A stretch of DNA of 59,540 nt from Rhizomonospora bruguierae (GCF_018397995.1 NZ_BBQH01000015.1:1-59540), one strand, 5' to 3'; counted from the stretch's first letter, positions 15,965 to 24,528 are shown. Made by a program: numbers and translations. Notes: a model not told the origin generated them from the sequence alone.

Positions 15965-16987
15965 ATGACCAGGCCACCCGTCTGCATCGACCGGTTGCTC
16001 CCGCGCGACCTGCGGCGCTTCGCGCTCGCCGACACCACGGGTCAGGTGGTGCGCGCCATCATCGTGTTCCGCAAGATGTGGGTGAACGGCGCCACGCTGC
16101 GGGTGCGCTTCCTGGACGGCACCGAGGACCAGCGGGCCATCGCCCGCAAGCAGGCCCTCTGGTGGACCGAGCACGCCAACCTCACGTTCGAGTTCGGCGA
16201 CGACGCCGACGCGGAGATCCGGGTCACCTTCGACCCGCACCTCGGCGCGTGGTCCTACATCGGCACCGACTGCGCCCAGATCCCGCTCGACCAGCCGACC
16301 ATGAACCTCGGCTTCCTGGACGGCGGCACCGCGGCGCACGAGTTCGGGCACGCCATCGGCCTGGCGCACGAGCACCAGAACCCGGCCGGCGGCATCCAGT
16401 GGAACGAGCCGGTGGTCATCCACGACCTGTCCGGGCCGCCGAACAACTGGGACGAGCAGACCATCCGGCACAACGTCCTGGAGAAGTACGCCGTGGACCA
16501 GATCCGTGGCACCACCTTCGACCCGGACTCGATCATGCTGTACGCGTTCCCCGCCACCTGGACGCTCACCGGGCTCGCCACCCACGTGAACGACACGCTC
16601 TCCGCGCTCGACATCGCGTTCATCGCCGGCGAGCAGGCGTACCCCGGCCGCGCGGAGCCGGAGGACACGGCGCTGCCGCTGCCGGTGGACGGGTCGGGCG
16701 TGCGGGCCTCGATCGGCCAACCCGGCGAGGAGGATCTGTATCGGTTCACCGTCGAGCGGGGCGGCCGCTACCTGGTTGAGACGCACGGGCGCACCAACGT
16801 GGCGATGCGCCTCTACGGTCCGGGCAGCCACACCGCCCTGATCGGCGAGGACGACGACAGCGGCTGGGGGATGAACGCCCGCATCGCGGCGCTGCTGACC
16901 CCGGGCGACTACTACGTTCAGGTCCGGCACGCCGATCCGGCGGACGGCACCGGCACGTATTCGGTGCGGGTGCGCAGCCAGCATTAG
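15965..16987 (+). CDS. Astacin/metzincin-like zinc protease with C-terminal PPC domain
   Basis: This 340-aa protein carries the extended zinc site HEFGHAIGLAHEH (His125, His129, His135, catalytic Glu126) and a Met-turn SIMLY about 70 residues later, as in M12-type metzincins. The last 100 residues (RASIGQPGEEDLYRFTVERGGRYLVET onward) form a pre-peptidase C-terminal (PPC) beta-sandwich, often a targeting or substrate-binding module of secreted proteases. GGAGGAG precedes ATG 15965, so the start is well supported, yet there is no signal peptide. It either acts in the cytoplasm or leaves by another route. Single gene between terminator-like hairpins. Confidence 0.85.
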   Translation: MTRPPVCIDRLLPRDLRRFALADTTGQVVRAIIVFRKMWVNGATLRVRFLDGTEDQRAIARKQALWWTEHANLTFEFGDDADAEIRVTFDPHLGAWSYIGTDCAQIPLDQPTMNLGFLDGGTAAHEFGHAIGLAHEHQNPAGGIQWNEPVVIHDLSGPPNNWDEQTIRHNVLEKYAVDQIRGTTFDPDSIMLYAFPATWTLTGLATHVNDTLSALDIAFIAGEQAYPGRAEPEDTALPLPVDGSGVRASIGQPGEEDLYRFTVERGGRYLVETHGRTNVAMRLYGPGSHTALIGEDDDSGWGMNARIAALLTPGDYYVQVRHADPADGTGTYSVRVRSQH

Positions 16988-17035
16988 GGGTCCAAAACGC
17001 GGTTGCTGCGGTACCGGAATTCCACAGTGGAACTA

Positions 17036-17221
17036 TCAGGCGCGGGCGCAGACCGGGCGGGGCTCGACGCGGTCGGCCAGCCGGCGCAGCAGGGCGGCGG
17101 TCGCCGCGCGCACCGGGTGCGGGCGCGGCGGCGGGTCGGTGACCTGCGGTGCGTCGGGCCGGGCGGACAGCACGTGCCGCAGGGTGGCGTCGACCGCCAT
17201 GGTGTAGCCGAGCGGGTCCAT
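17036..17221 (-). CDS. Small protein downstream of LacI gene
   Basis: This 61-aa ORF has ATG 17221 only 2 bp after the LacI stop, with GAGGAA as ribosome site inside the end of the LacI gene, which suggests coupled translation. The sequence begins MDPLGYTMAVDATLRHVLSA, then a Pro-rich turn, then an amphipathic Arg/Leu helix (AATAALLRRLADRVEP). It has no known domain. It could be a small modulator of the repressor or a chance ORF; the ribosome site and spacing favour a real gene. Confidence 0.45.
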   Translation of the reverse strand: MDPLGYTMAVDATLRHVLSARPDAPQVTDPPPRPHPVRAATAALLRRLADRVEPRPVCARA

Positions 17222-17223
17222 GG

Positions 17224-18309
17224 TCAGTTCCTCTCCGTCGGGGTGGCCGTGGGCGCGGGGCCGGTCGAGGCCCGCACGATGAGTTCGGTGGGCAGCACGA
17301 CCTGCCGGTCGGCGGCCTCGGGGGGCGGGTCGAGCAGCAGGACGCCGGCGGCCCGCCCGCGCTCCACGGCCGGCTGCCGGACCGTGGTCAGCCGGGCGGT
17401 CGCCGCGTCCGGGATGTCGTCGAAGCCGATGACCGACACGTCCCGGCCGGCGCGCAGGCCGCGGGCGCGCAGCGCGTCCAGCACGCCGAACGCGAGCAGG
17501 TCGGTGATGGCGAACACGGCGGTCGGCCGGTCGGCCCGGTCCAGCACGTGCGCCGCGGCGGCGGCGCCCTCGGCGCGGGTGTTGGCCGCGGCGTTGACCA
17601 CGGTCACGGTGGGCCAGTCGACGCCCGCCGCCGTGAACGCGTCGCGGTAGCCGCGCAGCCGCTCCCGGGCGACGTAGTGGGGGAGGGTGTCGAAGTCGTC
17701 CACCCGGAGCGGCCCGGTGCCGCGCCCCGGCGTGCCGCGGTCGATGATCACCGCGAGCCGGCGGTGGCCGAGCCGGATCAGGTGCTCGCCGGCCGCGCGG
17801 GTCGCCGCCGCCTCGTCGATGCCGACGAACATCGCGCCCGCCTCCCGGTCCCGCAGTTCGGCGCCGACGACCGGCAGCCCGCGCGGGTTGATCTGCGCCA
17901 GCGAGCGGTACCAGTCGCTCGGCACGCAGTAGACGCAGAACCCGTCCACCAGCGCCTCCCGGACCGACCGGGCGGCCGCCTCCTCGTCGTCCTCGGACAG
18001 CGGCAGCAGGAGCAGCCCCGTGTTGTGGTGCTCGGCGGCCTCGGCCAGCCCGATCAGGAACTGGATCGCGAACGGGTCGGTGAAGGCGTAGGTCAACTGC
18101 CCGGTGAACAGCACCCCGATCGACCCGACGCGGCCCCGGCGCAGGGACCGGGCCGTCGGGTCCGGACCGCTGTACCCGAGCCGGGCCGCGGTGCTGAGGA
18201 TCCGGTCGCGCAGCTCCGGCGAGAGTTGGTCCGGCCGGCTGTACGCGTTGGACACCGTGCTGCGGGAGACGCCGACCGCGTCGGCGACGGTCTGGAGCGT
18301 GGGTCGCAC
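17224..18309 (-). CDS. LacI-family transcriptional regulator
   Basis: This 361-aa repressor has a helix-turn-helix at 3-50 (TLQTVADAVGVSRSTVSNAYSRP, LGYSGPDPTARSLRRG) and a periplasmic-binding-protein-like effector domain (about 58-345; GSIGVLFTG, VSVIGFDDIPDAATARLTTVRQP). AGGAGG lies 7 bp before GTG 18309. It likely binds the tandem palindromes at 18323-18356 in its own leader, giving autorepression, and may also affect the divergent XRE gene. No sugar transporter or hydrolase gene is adjacent, so the effector (usually a sugar) is unknown. Confidence 0.92.
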   Translation of the reverse strand: MRPTLQTVADAVGVSRSTVSNAYSRPDQLSPELRDRILSTAARLGYSGPDPTARSLRRGRVGSIGVLFTGQLTYAFTDPFAIQFLIGLAEAAEHHNTGLLLLPLSEDDEEAAARSVREALVDGFCVYCVPSDWYRSLAQINPRGLPVVGAELRDREAGAMFVGIDEAAATRAAGEHLIRLGHRRLAVIIDRGTPGRGTGPLRVDDFDTLPHYVARERLRGYRDAFTAAGVDWPTVTVVNAAANTRAEGAAAAAHVLDRADRPTAVFAITDLLAFGVLDALRARGLRAGRDVSVIGFDDIPDAATARLTTVRQPAVERGRAAGVLLLDPPPEAADRQVVLPTELIVRASTGPAPTATPTERN

Positions 18310-18322
18310 GGGGCACCTCCTT

Positions 18323-18356
18323 CTGTATCGATCCAGTAGCTTCTGTATCGATACAG
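18323..18356. promoter_or_regulatory. Tandem LacI-type operators
   Basis: A perfect 14-bp palindrome CTGTATCGATACAG (18343-18356) is followed, toward the LacI gene, by a one-mismatch copy CTGTATCGATCCAG (18323-18336). The centres are 20 bp apart, about two helical turns. Location just upstream of the LacI ribosome site fits autorepression. Confidence 0.65.
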
Positions 18357-18421
18357 TACGCGCTCGTGGGAAAAGAGCAAGGGGTCTATCGCGCGGATGA
18401 CCGGGGTATATCGTTTCCGGT

Positions 18422-18727
18422 ATGACCGAGGACGACGGCCCGCCCCGGCTGCCGGGCTTCCGGGAGATGGCGAAGCGGCACGCGGACCTGGACCGGGAAC
18501 GGCGCGACCTGCTCGCCGCGCTGGTGGCCCGGCGGCGGGCGGCCGGGCTGTCCCAGGACGAGGTGGCCGGGCGGATGGGCACCTCGCAGCCGGCGGTCGC
18601 CCGGCTGGAGGCCGGGCAGGTGGACGCCCGGATGTCCACCGTGCAGCGGTACGCCGACGCGATCGGCGTCCGCCTCCGCCTGGGCCTCACCGACGGCGCC
18701 ATCGACCCGACCCGCGCGAAAGGCTGA
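18422..18727 (+). CDS. XRE-family transcriptional regulator
   Basis: This 101-aa protein has an HTH_3 domain at about 35-90 (LVARRRAAGLSQDEVAGRMGTSQPAVARLEAGQ, then STVQRYADAIGVRLRLG). The general form is that of HigA-type antitoxins and small XRE regulators, but no toxin gene lies upstream or downstream. Two bp after its stop begins the ClpP-like gene, so the two probably form an operon. No ribosome site is visible before ATG 18422, and the transcript may be leaderless. It is divergent from the LacI gene, sharing 112 bp of control region. Confidence 0.85.
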   Translation: MTEDDGPPRLPGFREMAKRHADLDRERRDLLAALVARRRAAGLSQDEVAGRMGTSQPAVARLEAGQVDARMSTVQRYADAIGVRLRLGLTDGAIDPTRAKG

Positions 18728-18729
18728 GC

Positions 18730-19329
18730 ATGCGACTGGACAACGAGCCGAGCCGCCCGCCCTTCGAGAACCCGCCACCCCCGGACGAGCCGATGGCGCA
18801 CTGGCTGGCGGAGCGGCTGTTCGACCGGCGGATCGTCCTGCTGCGCGGCCCGCTCACCGGTGCCGCCGCCAGCCAGGCCGCCGCCGCGCTGCTCACCCTG
18901 GACGCGCTCGGGACCGAGCCGGTCCAGCTCCACCTGGCCGTACCGGACGGCGAACTGCCGGCCGCGTACGCGGTGGTGGACGCCGTGGACGCGATGCGCG
19001 CCCCGCTGCACGCCGTGGTCACCTCGGAGGTGGGCGGCGCCGCGCTGGCGGTGCTGGCGGCCGCGGACCGGCGGCTGGCCTACCGGCACGCCCGCGTCCG
19101 GCTGGCCGAGCCGCGGGCCGCCGGGATGGCGGGTACCGCCAGCCAGGTCGCCGCCGCGGCCGGGCAGTACCTGCGCGAGCTGGAGGAACTGGCGCTCCGG
19201 CTGGCGGAGGTGACCGGCCGGCCGCGCAGCCGGGTCGAGGACGACCTGGCCGCCGGCCGCGTGCTCACGGCGGCGGAGGCACGCGAGTACGGGCTGATCG
19301 ACGAGGTCGTGGGCGGCGCTACGGGTTAG
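18730..19329 (+). CDS. Degenerate ClpP-like protein (probably not a protease)
   Basis: This 199-aa protein has the ClpP/crotonase fold outline: DRRIVLLRGPLTGAAASQAAAALLTLDA, later GQYLRELEELALRLAEVTGR and LTAAEAREYGLIDEVV. The catalytic serine region, normally GxAASxxAxLL, reads TSEVGGAALAVLAAAD, and the catalytic His (IMIHQP in ClpP) is replaced in ARVRLAEP. An Asp remains near VEDDLAAGRV. It is therefore likely inactive, perhaps a subunit that modulates a ClpP ring, or a repurposed scaffold. It is paired with an XRE regulator. Loss of the triad is inferred by eye alignment. Confidence 0.75.
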   Translation: MRLDNEPSRPPFENPPPPDEPMAHWLAERLFDRRIVLLRGPLTGAAASQAAAALLTLDALGTEPVQLHLAVPDGELPAAYAVVDAVDAMRAPLHAVVTSEVGGAALAVLAAADRRLAYRHARVRLAEPRAAGMAGTASQVAAAAGQYLRELEELALRLAEVTGRPRSRVEDDLAAGRVLTAAEAREYGLIDEVVGGATG

Positions 19330-19353
19330 CGCTCGGCCCGGCGGCGCCACCCA

Positions 19354-19380
19354 CGGGCCGTGGGGTTCGCCCCCGGCCCG
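19354..19380. terminator. Bidirectional hairpin with TTCG loop
   Basis: CGGGCCG (19354-19360), a bulged T, GGGG, loop TTCG (19366-19369), CCCC and CGGCCCG (19374-19380) give an 11-bp stem. It sits between the convergent ClpP-like and SARP genes and could terminate both. Confidence 0.65.
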
Positions 19381-19399
19381 GTCGCCGGGCGCGGGCCCG

Positions 19400-22300
19400 T
19401 CACTCCACGCCGATGAGACCCCGCCCAGCCTCCTCGCCCGGGGCGGGACCGAGGAGGGGCGGCGGCGTCGCGCCGCACGCGCGGTAGATGGCCGACGCCG
19501 CGGCGACGTGGCTGCGGCCGGCGGTGCCGCCGGTGGCGCGGCCGAGCGTGATCAGGGCCCGCGCCTCGGCCAGCCGGCAGCCGAGCGACCGGTGCAGGTC
19601 CCGGGCCCGCGCGGCACGGGTGGCGGCGGGGCAGGGCTGGCCGGCGGCCAGGTCCAGCTCGGCCAGGACCACCAGCGCCTCGCCCTCGGCGACGCGGAAA
19701 CCGTGCCCCTGAGCCAGGCTCAGCGCCCGCTCGCCGTGCTCCCGGGCGGTCGCGGGCTCGCCCAGGGTGCCGAGGGCGCCGGCCAGCCCGATCCGGGCCC
19801 GCAGCTCCGGGTCCAGGCTGCTGACCGCGATCGCCATCGACAGGACCCGGTCGTAGCTCTCCCGGGCCGCCGCGTGGTCGCCGAGCGCGAGTTGGGCCGC
19901 GCCGATCGCGCTCAGGGCGAACGTGCCGATGAACTCGCTGCGCGTCGGGTTCCCGCTCAGCGCCGCGCGGGCGCGCTCCAGCGACTCCGCCGGGCGGCCC
20001 CGGTCCAGTAGCACCGCCGCCAGGCCGCTGAGCGCGTACGCGGCCCCGTCCTCGCTGCCCACCCGGCGGTACGCGGCCAACGCGCGTCGCATGTGGTCGG
20101 CCGCCTCGTCCAGCTCACCGATCAGCCGCTGCGCCTGCCCGTAGATGTAGAGCGCGCTGGCCTCGCCGTACTGGTTGCCGTTCTGCCGGTGCAGCGCGAG
20201 CGCCCGGGCGGCGTGCTCCCGCGCCTCGCCCAGCCGGCCCTGGCTCATCAGCAGGAAGCCCAGGTCGTTCAGGGTCAGCGCCTGGTTGCCCCGCTTGCCG
20301 AGCCGGTCGTGGATGGTCAGCGCCTGGGTCAGGTGGCGGGTCGCCTCCTTGAGCGCGCCGGTGTCCGTGTGCACGATCCCGAGGTTGCCCAGGGCGGTCG
20401 CCTCGCCCTCCGGCCAGCCCACCCGGCGGCTGAGCCGGAGCGCGTGCGAGTAGTTGCCGGCGGCCGCGGCGGTCTTGCCCAGGCAGTGCTGCGCGGCGCC
20501 GAGACTGAGCTGCGCGCAGGTCTGCGCGTGCAGATCGCCGGCGGCCTCCGCGGCGGCGAGGGCGGCGGGCGCCGCGATCATCCACTCCACGGTGTGCCAG
20601 CGGCGCCGGAAGTACCCGCGCAGCGCGTCGTTGAGCAGCCACGAGACCGGGTACGGGCCGTTGATCGCGGTCTCCAGGATCGCGCCGACGACCGTGCTGC
20701 GCTCCGCGTCCAGCCGCTCCAGCGCCTGCTCCGGACCGTCGAAGTCCAGCGCCGGGCCGGACGAGGTACCGGGCAGCCGCAGGATGTGCGGGTACAGGCG
20801 CCGGGCCGCGCCGTTGACTAGCGCCAGGTACCAGTCGTACAGGCGGGTCGCGGCGGCCCGCCGCTCGGCCGGCTCCTCCTCGGTCACCAGCCGGTCCCGC
20901 GCGTACAGCCGCAGCAGGTCGTGGAATGTGTACCGGCCGGGGACGTGCTGGTGGACCAGGTGCGCGGCGGCGAGCTTGTCCAGCAGCCGGGCCGCGTCCC
21001 CGTCCGGCACGGCGGCGAGCGCGGCCGCCGCGTCGGCGGTGAAGTCCCGGCCGGGCACTGCGCCGAGCAGCCGGAACAGCCGCCGCGCCGGCTCCGGCAG
21101 GGCCAGATAGGACTGGGCGAACGCCGAGTACACCGCGCTCTGCTCGTCGCCGTCGATCGCCAACCGGGCCAGCCGGTTGCCCTCCCGCAGGTCCCGGACG
21201 TGGTCGCCGATGGCCCGCCCGGGGTCGTCCGCGACGTTCGCCGCCACCACCCGCAGCGCCAGCGGCAGATGCCCGCACAGATCGGCCAGTTCGGCGGTGG
21301 CGCGCGGCTCCGCCGCCGCCCGGTCCGCGCCGATGATCCCGTGCAGCAGCGTGGTCGCGTCGTGCCGGGTGAGCACATCCAGGCTGATGCGGCGGGCGCC
21401 CTCCCGGGCGGCCAGGCCGGCGAGGCGGTCCCGGCTGGTCACCACGACCAGGCAGCCCGGGCCGCCGGGCAGCAGCGGCCGGACCTGCTCCGCCGAGCGG
21501 GCATTATCCAGCACCACCAGCATCCGCTTGTCGGCCAGCAGCGACCGGTACATCGCGGCGGCCTCGTCCAGGTCGTCCGGTATCCGCTTCGGATCGACCC
21601 CGAGCGCGCGCAGGAACTGGGCCAGCGCCTCCATCGGCCGCATCTGCACGCCGGCCCGGTCGGCCGAATAGCCGTGCAGGTTCACGAACAGCTGCCCGTC
21701 CGGGAAGTGGTCGGCGACCCGGTGCGCCCAGTGCACCGCCAGCGCGGTCTTCCCCACGCCGGCGGTCCCGCTGATCGTCATGATCACCGTGCCCGCGCCC
21801 CGGCCGCCCAGCCCGGCGGCGACGAGCGCGTTCAGCGCGGCGAGGTCGTCCGAGCGGCCGATGAAGTCGGCCACCCCGGCCGGCAACTGCGACGGCCGCC
21901 GCACGACCGGTGCCGGCGCCGGCTCCTCCGGCCCGGCCGGGCTCAGCGCGGGATCGGCGCGCAGGATCGACGCCTCCAGCGCACGCAACTCGCCGCCCGG
22001 GTCCAGGCCCTGCTCCTGCGCCAGCCACTGCCGGTAGTCCCGGAACGCCCGCAGCGCGTCGGCGCGGCGGCCGCTGCGGTACAGCGCCAGCATCAGCAGG
22101 GCCCGCACCCGCTCCCGCAGCGGGTGGTCGGCCACCAGCCCGGACAGCTCGCCGATCAGCTCCTCGTGCCGGCCCAGGTCGAGGTCGAGCTGGATGCGCT
22201 TCTCCAGCGCGCGCAGCCGGCCCTCCTCCAGCCGCTGCGCCGCCGCGCGCAGGGCGGGCGTGTCCAGGCCGTCCAGCGCCGGTCCGCGCCACACCGCCAG

Positions 22301-22732
22301 GGCCTCGGCCAGTTCCCGGGACGCGTCCGCGACGCACCCCTGCGCGAGCAGCGCGTCGGACCGGGCGACCCCGCTCTCGAACCGGTGGACGTCGAGCTGA
22401 TCCGGCTCGATCCGGATCGCGTACCCGGAGCCGGCCGTCTCGATCAGATCGCGGTCCGGCTGGGCGGCCCGCAGGACGCGGCGCAGCCCGGACACCCGGT
22501 TCTGCGCCTGCACCCGGGCGCTGGCCGGCGGGTGCTCGCCCCAGCTCGCGTCCACCAGTTGTTCCACCGAGACGACCCGGTTCGCGTCCAGCAGGAGGGC
22601 GGCCAGGATCGCCTGCGCGCGTGGCCCGCCGAGCCCCACCGGCCCGGTCACGCCGGTCGCCTGGACCGGACCGAGCAGCCTGAAACCGGCTTGTGACACC
22701 CCCCCACCCCCCCTCGATTCATCGACGGACAC
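19400..22732 (-). CDS. SARP-family regulator with NB-ARC ATPase and TPR repeats (AfsR-like)
   Basis: This 1110-aa regulator has an OmpR-type winged helix at about 17-110 (FRLLGPVQATG, QAILAALLLDANRVVSVEQLVDASWG), the bacterial transcriptional activation domain (about 117-262), an NB-ARC/STAND ATPase with Walker A GTAGVGKTA near 325-333 and Walker B MLVVLDNA, and C-terminal TPRs (about 690-1080; ATALGNLGIVHTDTGALKEA and repeats). This is the AfsR architecture, which couples ATP and protein signals to activation of secondary metabolism or development. No biosynthetic cluster lies in the window, so it may be a global regulator. It is a single long gene and complete. Confidence 0.93.
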   Translation of the reverse strand: MSVDESRGGGGVSQAGFRLLGPVQATGVTGPVGLGGPRAQAILAALLLDANRVVSVEQLVDASWGEHPPASARVQAQNRVSGLRRVLRAAQPDRDLIETAGSGYAIRIEPDQLDVHRFESGVARSDALLAQGCVADASRELAEALAVWRGPALDGLDTPALRAAAQRLEEGRLRALEKRIQLDLDLGRHEELIGELSGLVADHPLRERVRALLMLALYRSGRRADALRAFRDYRQWLAQEQGLDPGGELRALEASILRADPALSPAGPEEPAPAPVVRRPSQLPAGVADFIGRSDDLAALNALVAAGLGGRGAGTVIMTISGTAGVGKTALAVHWAHRVADHFPDGQLFVNLHGYSADRAGVQMRPMEALAQFLRALGVDPKRIPDDLDEAAAMYRSLLADKRMLVVLDNARSAEQVRPLLPGGPGCLVVVTSRDRLAGLAAREGARRISLDVLTRHDATTLLHGIIGADRAAAEPRATAELADLCGHLPLALRVVAANVADDPGRAIGDHVRDLREGNRLARLAIDGDEQSAVYSAFAQSYLALPEPARRLFRLLGAVPGRDFTADAAAALAAVPDGDAARLLDKLAAAHLVHQHVPGRYTFHDLLRLYARDRLVTEEEPAERRAAATRLYDWYLALVNGAARRLYPHILRLPGTSSGPALDFDGPEQALERLDAERSTVVGAILETAINGPYPVSWLLNDALRGYFRRRWHTVEWMIAAPAALAAAEAAGDLHAQTCAQLSLGAAQHCLGKTAAAAGNYSHALRLSRRVGWPEGEATALGNLGIVHTDTGALKEATRHLTQALTIHDRLGKRGNQALTLNDLGFLLMSQGRLGEAREHAARALALHRQNGNQYGEASALYIYGQAQRLIGELDEAADHMRRALAAYRRVGSEDGAAYALSGLAAVLLDRGRPAESLERARAALSGNPTRSEFIGTFALSAIGAAQLALGDHAAARESYDRVLSMAIAVSSLDPELRARIGLAGALGTLGEPATAREHGERALSLAQGHGFRVAEGEALVVLAELDLAAGQPCPAATRAARARDLHRSLGCRLAEARALITLGRATGGTAGRSHVAAASAIYRACGATPPPLLGPAPGEEAGRGLIGVE

Positions 22733-23136
22733 GCGTCACCGAACGTAGCCCAATGATCAACAGATGACGAGCCGGTGAGCGGAGGAACCATCATGACGTC
22801 GAGGGAGCGTCGATACTCATCCACAATTCCGCGGCGTTCGACCGATTGCGAATCGGGGGAGCGCCGTGAGCGGCCGGCGCGGGCACGGGGGCCCGCCGCA
22901 TCCGCTCACGGTGCCAGCACCGGTGGACCGCCGCGCGGGATGACCCGACGGCCCGTGGTGGGGTACCACCCCGCCGGGCGGAGTCCGCGTGGCGGCGCTC
23001 CGGCCGCGTCCGGCACAGGCCGCCGGGCGCGGCACACCCCGGCGCCGCCCGATGCCGCCGAGTTGGGCCCGAAGCGCCACTGTGGACGCGCGCACAGAGG
23101 TCCACAGCAGACGGTGGACCAACGGGCGCAGACCAG
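22733..23136. other. 404-bp intergenic region
   Basis: This lies between the start of the SARP gene and the end of the SDR gene, both minus strand. The left part should hold the SARP promoter (A+T-richer patch near 22745-22770). A good ribosome site GGAGGAACCATC precedes an ATG at 22793 on the plus strand, but the frame that follows has no protein-like composition and runs antisense into the SDR gene. The right part holds the hairpin at 23080-23107. No other gene is seen. Confidence 0.5.
23080..23107. terminator. 8-bp hairpin after SDR gene
   Basis: Arms CTGTGGAC (23080-23087) and GTCCACAG (23100-23107) are perfect, with a 12-nt loop, 29 bp past the minus-strand SDR stop. Moderate terminator candidate. 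Confidence 0.45.
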
Positions 23137-24126
23137 CTACAGGGGGCGGAAGGGACGGCGCGCCAGAGCGGCGGCCACCCCGGCGGCGGCGCCCATGACC
23201 ACGGCGGTCCGGGTGGCGTGCCGGCGGCGGCCGTGCCAGCCGCCATCGACGCGGGGCTCCTCGCCGGACACCGCGCGGAAGATGTTGCCCTCGGTGGTGG
23301 GCGCCATGTCCGGCCGGAACAGCGCGCGTGCGCCGTACATCCCCAGGAAACGGTCCATCAGGCCCGGTGTGAGCCGGGACGCCACCGCGAGCAGGCGTGC
23401 CGCCCCGCCCACGTACACCTGCCGGCGCGGGTGCTGGAGCAGGCGGCGGATCGCGCGGGCGGCCAACTCCGGCGGGTACACCGGCGGCGGCGGGCGCAGC
23501 GACCGGCCCGAGTGGTTGCCGGCGTGGTCCCAGAACGGGGTGTCGAGGGTCGCCGGCAGCAGCGTGCAGACCGAGATCGTGGTGTCGCCGGTGACCCGCA
23601 GGTCCTGGCGGAGGGAGTCGGACAGGCCGCGGACCCCGTGCTTGGCCGCCGTGTACGCGCTCAGGTACGGCAGGGAGGCATCGGCCAGCGCGGACGCGTG
23701 GTTCACGATCACGCCGCCGCCCGCCGCGCGCAGCGGGGGGATGGCGGCCATGCAGCCGTAGGCGACCCCGAGCAGGTTCGTCTCGATGATCCGCCGGAAC
23801 TCGGCGGCCGAGGCGTGCGGGAGCAGCTGGTACGTGCCGACGGCCGCGTTGTTGACCCACGCGTCGATGCGGCCGAAGCGGTCCAGGGCGCGGGCGGCCA
23901 GGCGCTCCTGCTGCACCGGATCGGTGACGTCGGTGCGGACCGCGATGGCCGGGCCGCCGAGGTCCGAGCAGCGGGTGGCAACCGTGCGCAGCGGTGCCTC
24001 GGCCCGCCCGGCCAGCGCCAGCATCGTGCCCCGGCGCGCGAGGTCCAGCGCGGTCGCCGCACCGATACCGCTGGACGCGCCGGTGATCACCACCACGGAC
24101 CGGGCCAGCTTGTGCGTCAGAGGCAT
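23137..24126 (-). CDS. Short-chain dehydrogenase/reductase with C-terminal membrane tail
   Basis: This 329-aa SDR has cofactor motif TGASSGIG (15-22), Asp after strand 3 (TDVTDP), NNAA (about 91-94), catalytic Ser in NHASALADAS and YxxxK in YLSAYTAAKHG. The C-terminus adds about 80 residues beyond the core and ends with a hydrophobic stretch plus basic tail (TAVVMGAAAGVAAALARRPF), suggesting membrane association. This longer form is common in actinobacterial SDRs of unknown substrate. The next genes upstream on the same strand are more than 60 bp away, so it may have its own promoter. Confidence 0.88.
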   Translation of the reverse strand: MPLTHKLARSVVVITGASSGIGAATALDLARRGTMLALAGRAEAPLRTVATRCSDLGGPAIAVRTDVTDPVQQERLAARALDRFGRIDAWVNNAAVGTYQLLPHASAAEFRRIIETNLLGVAYGCMAAIPPLRAAGGGVIVNHASALADASLPYLSAYTAAKHGVRGLSDSLRQDLRVTGDTTISVCTLLPATLDTPFWDHAGNHSGRSLRPPPPVYPPELAARAIRRLLQHPRRQVYVGGAARLLAVASRLTPGLMDRFLGMYGARALFRPDMAPTTEGNIFRAVSGEEPRVDGGWHGRRRHATRTAVVMGAAAGVAAALARRPFRPL

Positions 24127-24188
24127 GATCCTGACCTACCCGCTGGCCCGGCAGCCAACCGCCGCCGGGGCACGCCTGGCGTCGCCGC

Positions 24189-24428
24189 TCAGTCCTGATA
24201 CGGGCGGGCGCGGGGGGTCAGTTCGCGCCATCCCTCGCCGTCCGCGAGCAGCGCCCGGACCACGTCCAGGGCCTCGTCCTCCGAGTCGAACTCGTACCAC
24301 CGGGAGACGCCCTCCGCGCCGCCGGCCCGCTGCTCCACGATCCACTGGTCGGCGTCGACGCGCAGGAACACGTCCCGCCGCGCCAGCGGCCCCCAGCTGC
24401 CGTTCCACCAGTGCTTGCGCTGTTCCAC
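24189..24428 (-). CDS. Hypothetical small acidic/Trp-rich protein
   Basis: This 79-aa protein starts GTG 24428: MEQRKHWWNGSWGPLARRDV, then FLRVDADQWIVEQRAGG, SRWYEFDSEDEALDVVRALL. It looks like a compact alpha/beta protein with a beta-hairpin and C-terminal helix, cytoplasmic, with no signal peptide. Similar short ORFs are conserved in Micromonosporaceae as far as I recall, without function. Codon usage fits a real gene. It lies between mscL and the SDR on the same strand. Confidence 0.7.
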   Translation of the reverse strand: MEQRKHWWNGSWGPLARRDVFLRVDADQWIVEQRAGGAEGVSRWYEFDSEDEALDVVRALLADGEGWRELTPRARPYQD

Positions 24429-24528
24429 GCCGGCAGACTATCGAACACGCGTTCGACGATCGGCCGGTGGCCGTCGGCCACGCCGCCCGTCGAGGGTGGG
24501 GACGCGACGCGCGCCCCCACCCTCCTGC

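Noticed and set aside
17020-17032. TTCCACAGTGGAA palindrome between convergent genes
   Set aside because: A stem of only 6 bp with a 1-nt centre cannot fold as RNA, and no second copy supports an operator.
20921-22696. 591-aa open frame on the plus strand opposite the SARP gene
   Set aside because: Composition is Arg/Gln/Val-rich with no motif. The reverse strand has a complete, recognisable regulator.
22793-23761. ATG with strong ribosome site GGAGGAACCATC on the plus strand
   Set aside because: The frame is low-complexity and runs antisense through the SDR gene. At most a short leader peptide could exist, which I cannot support.
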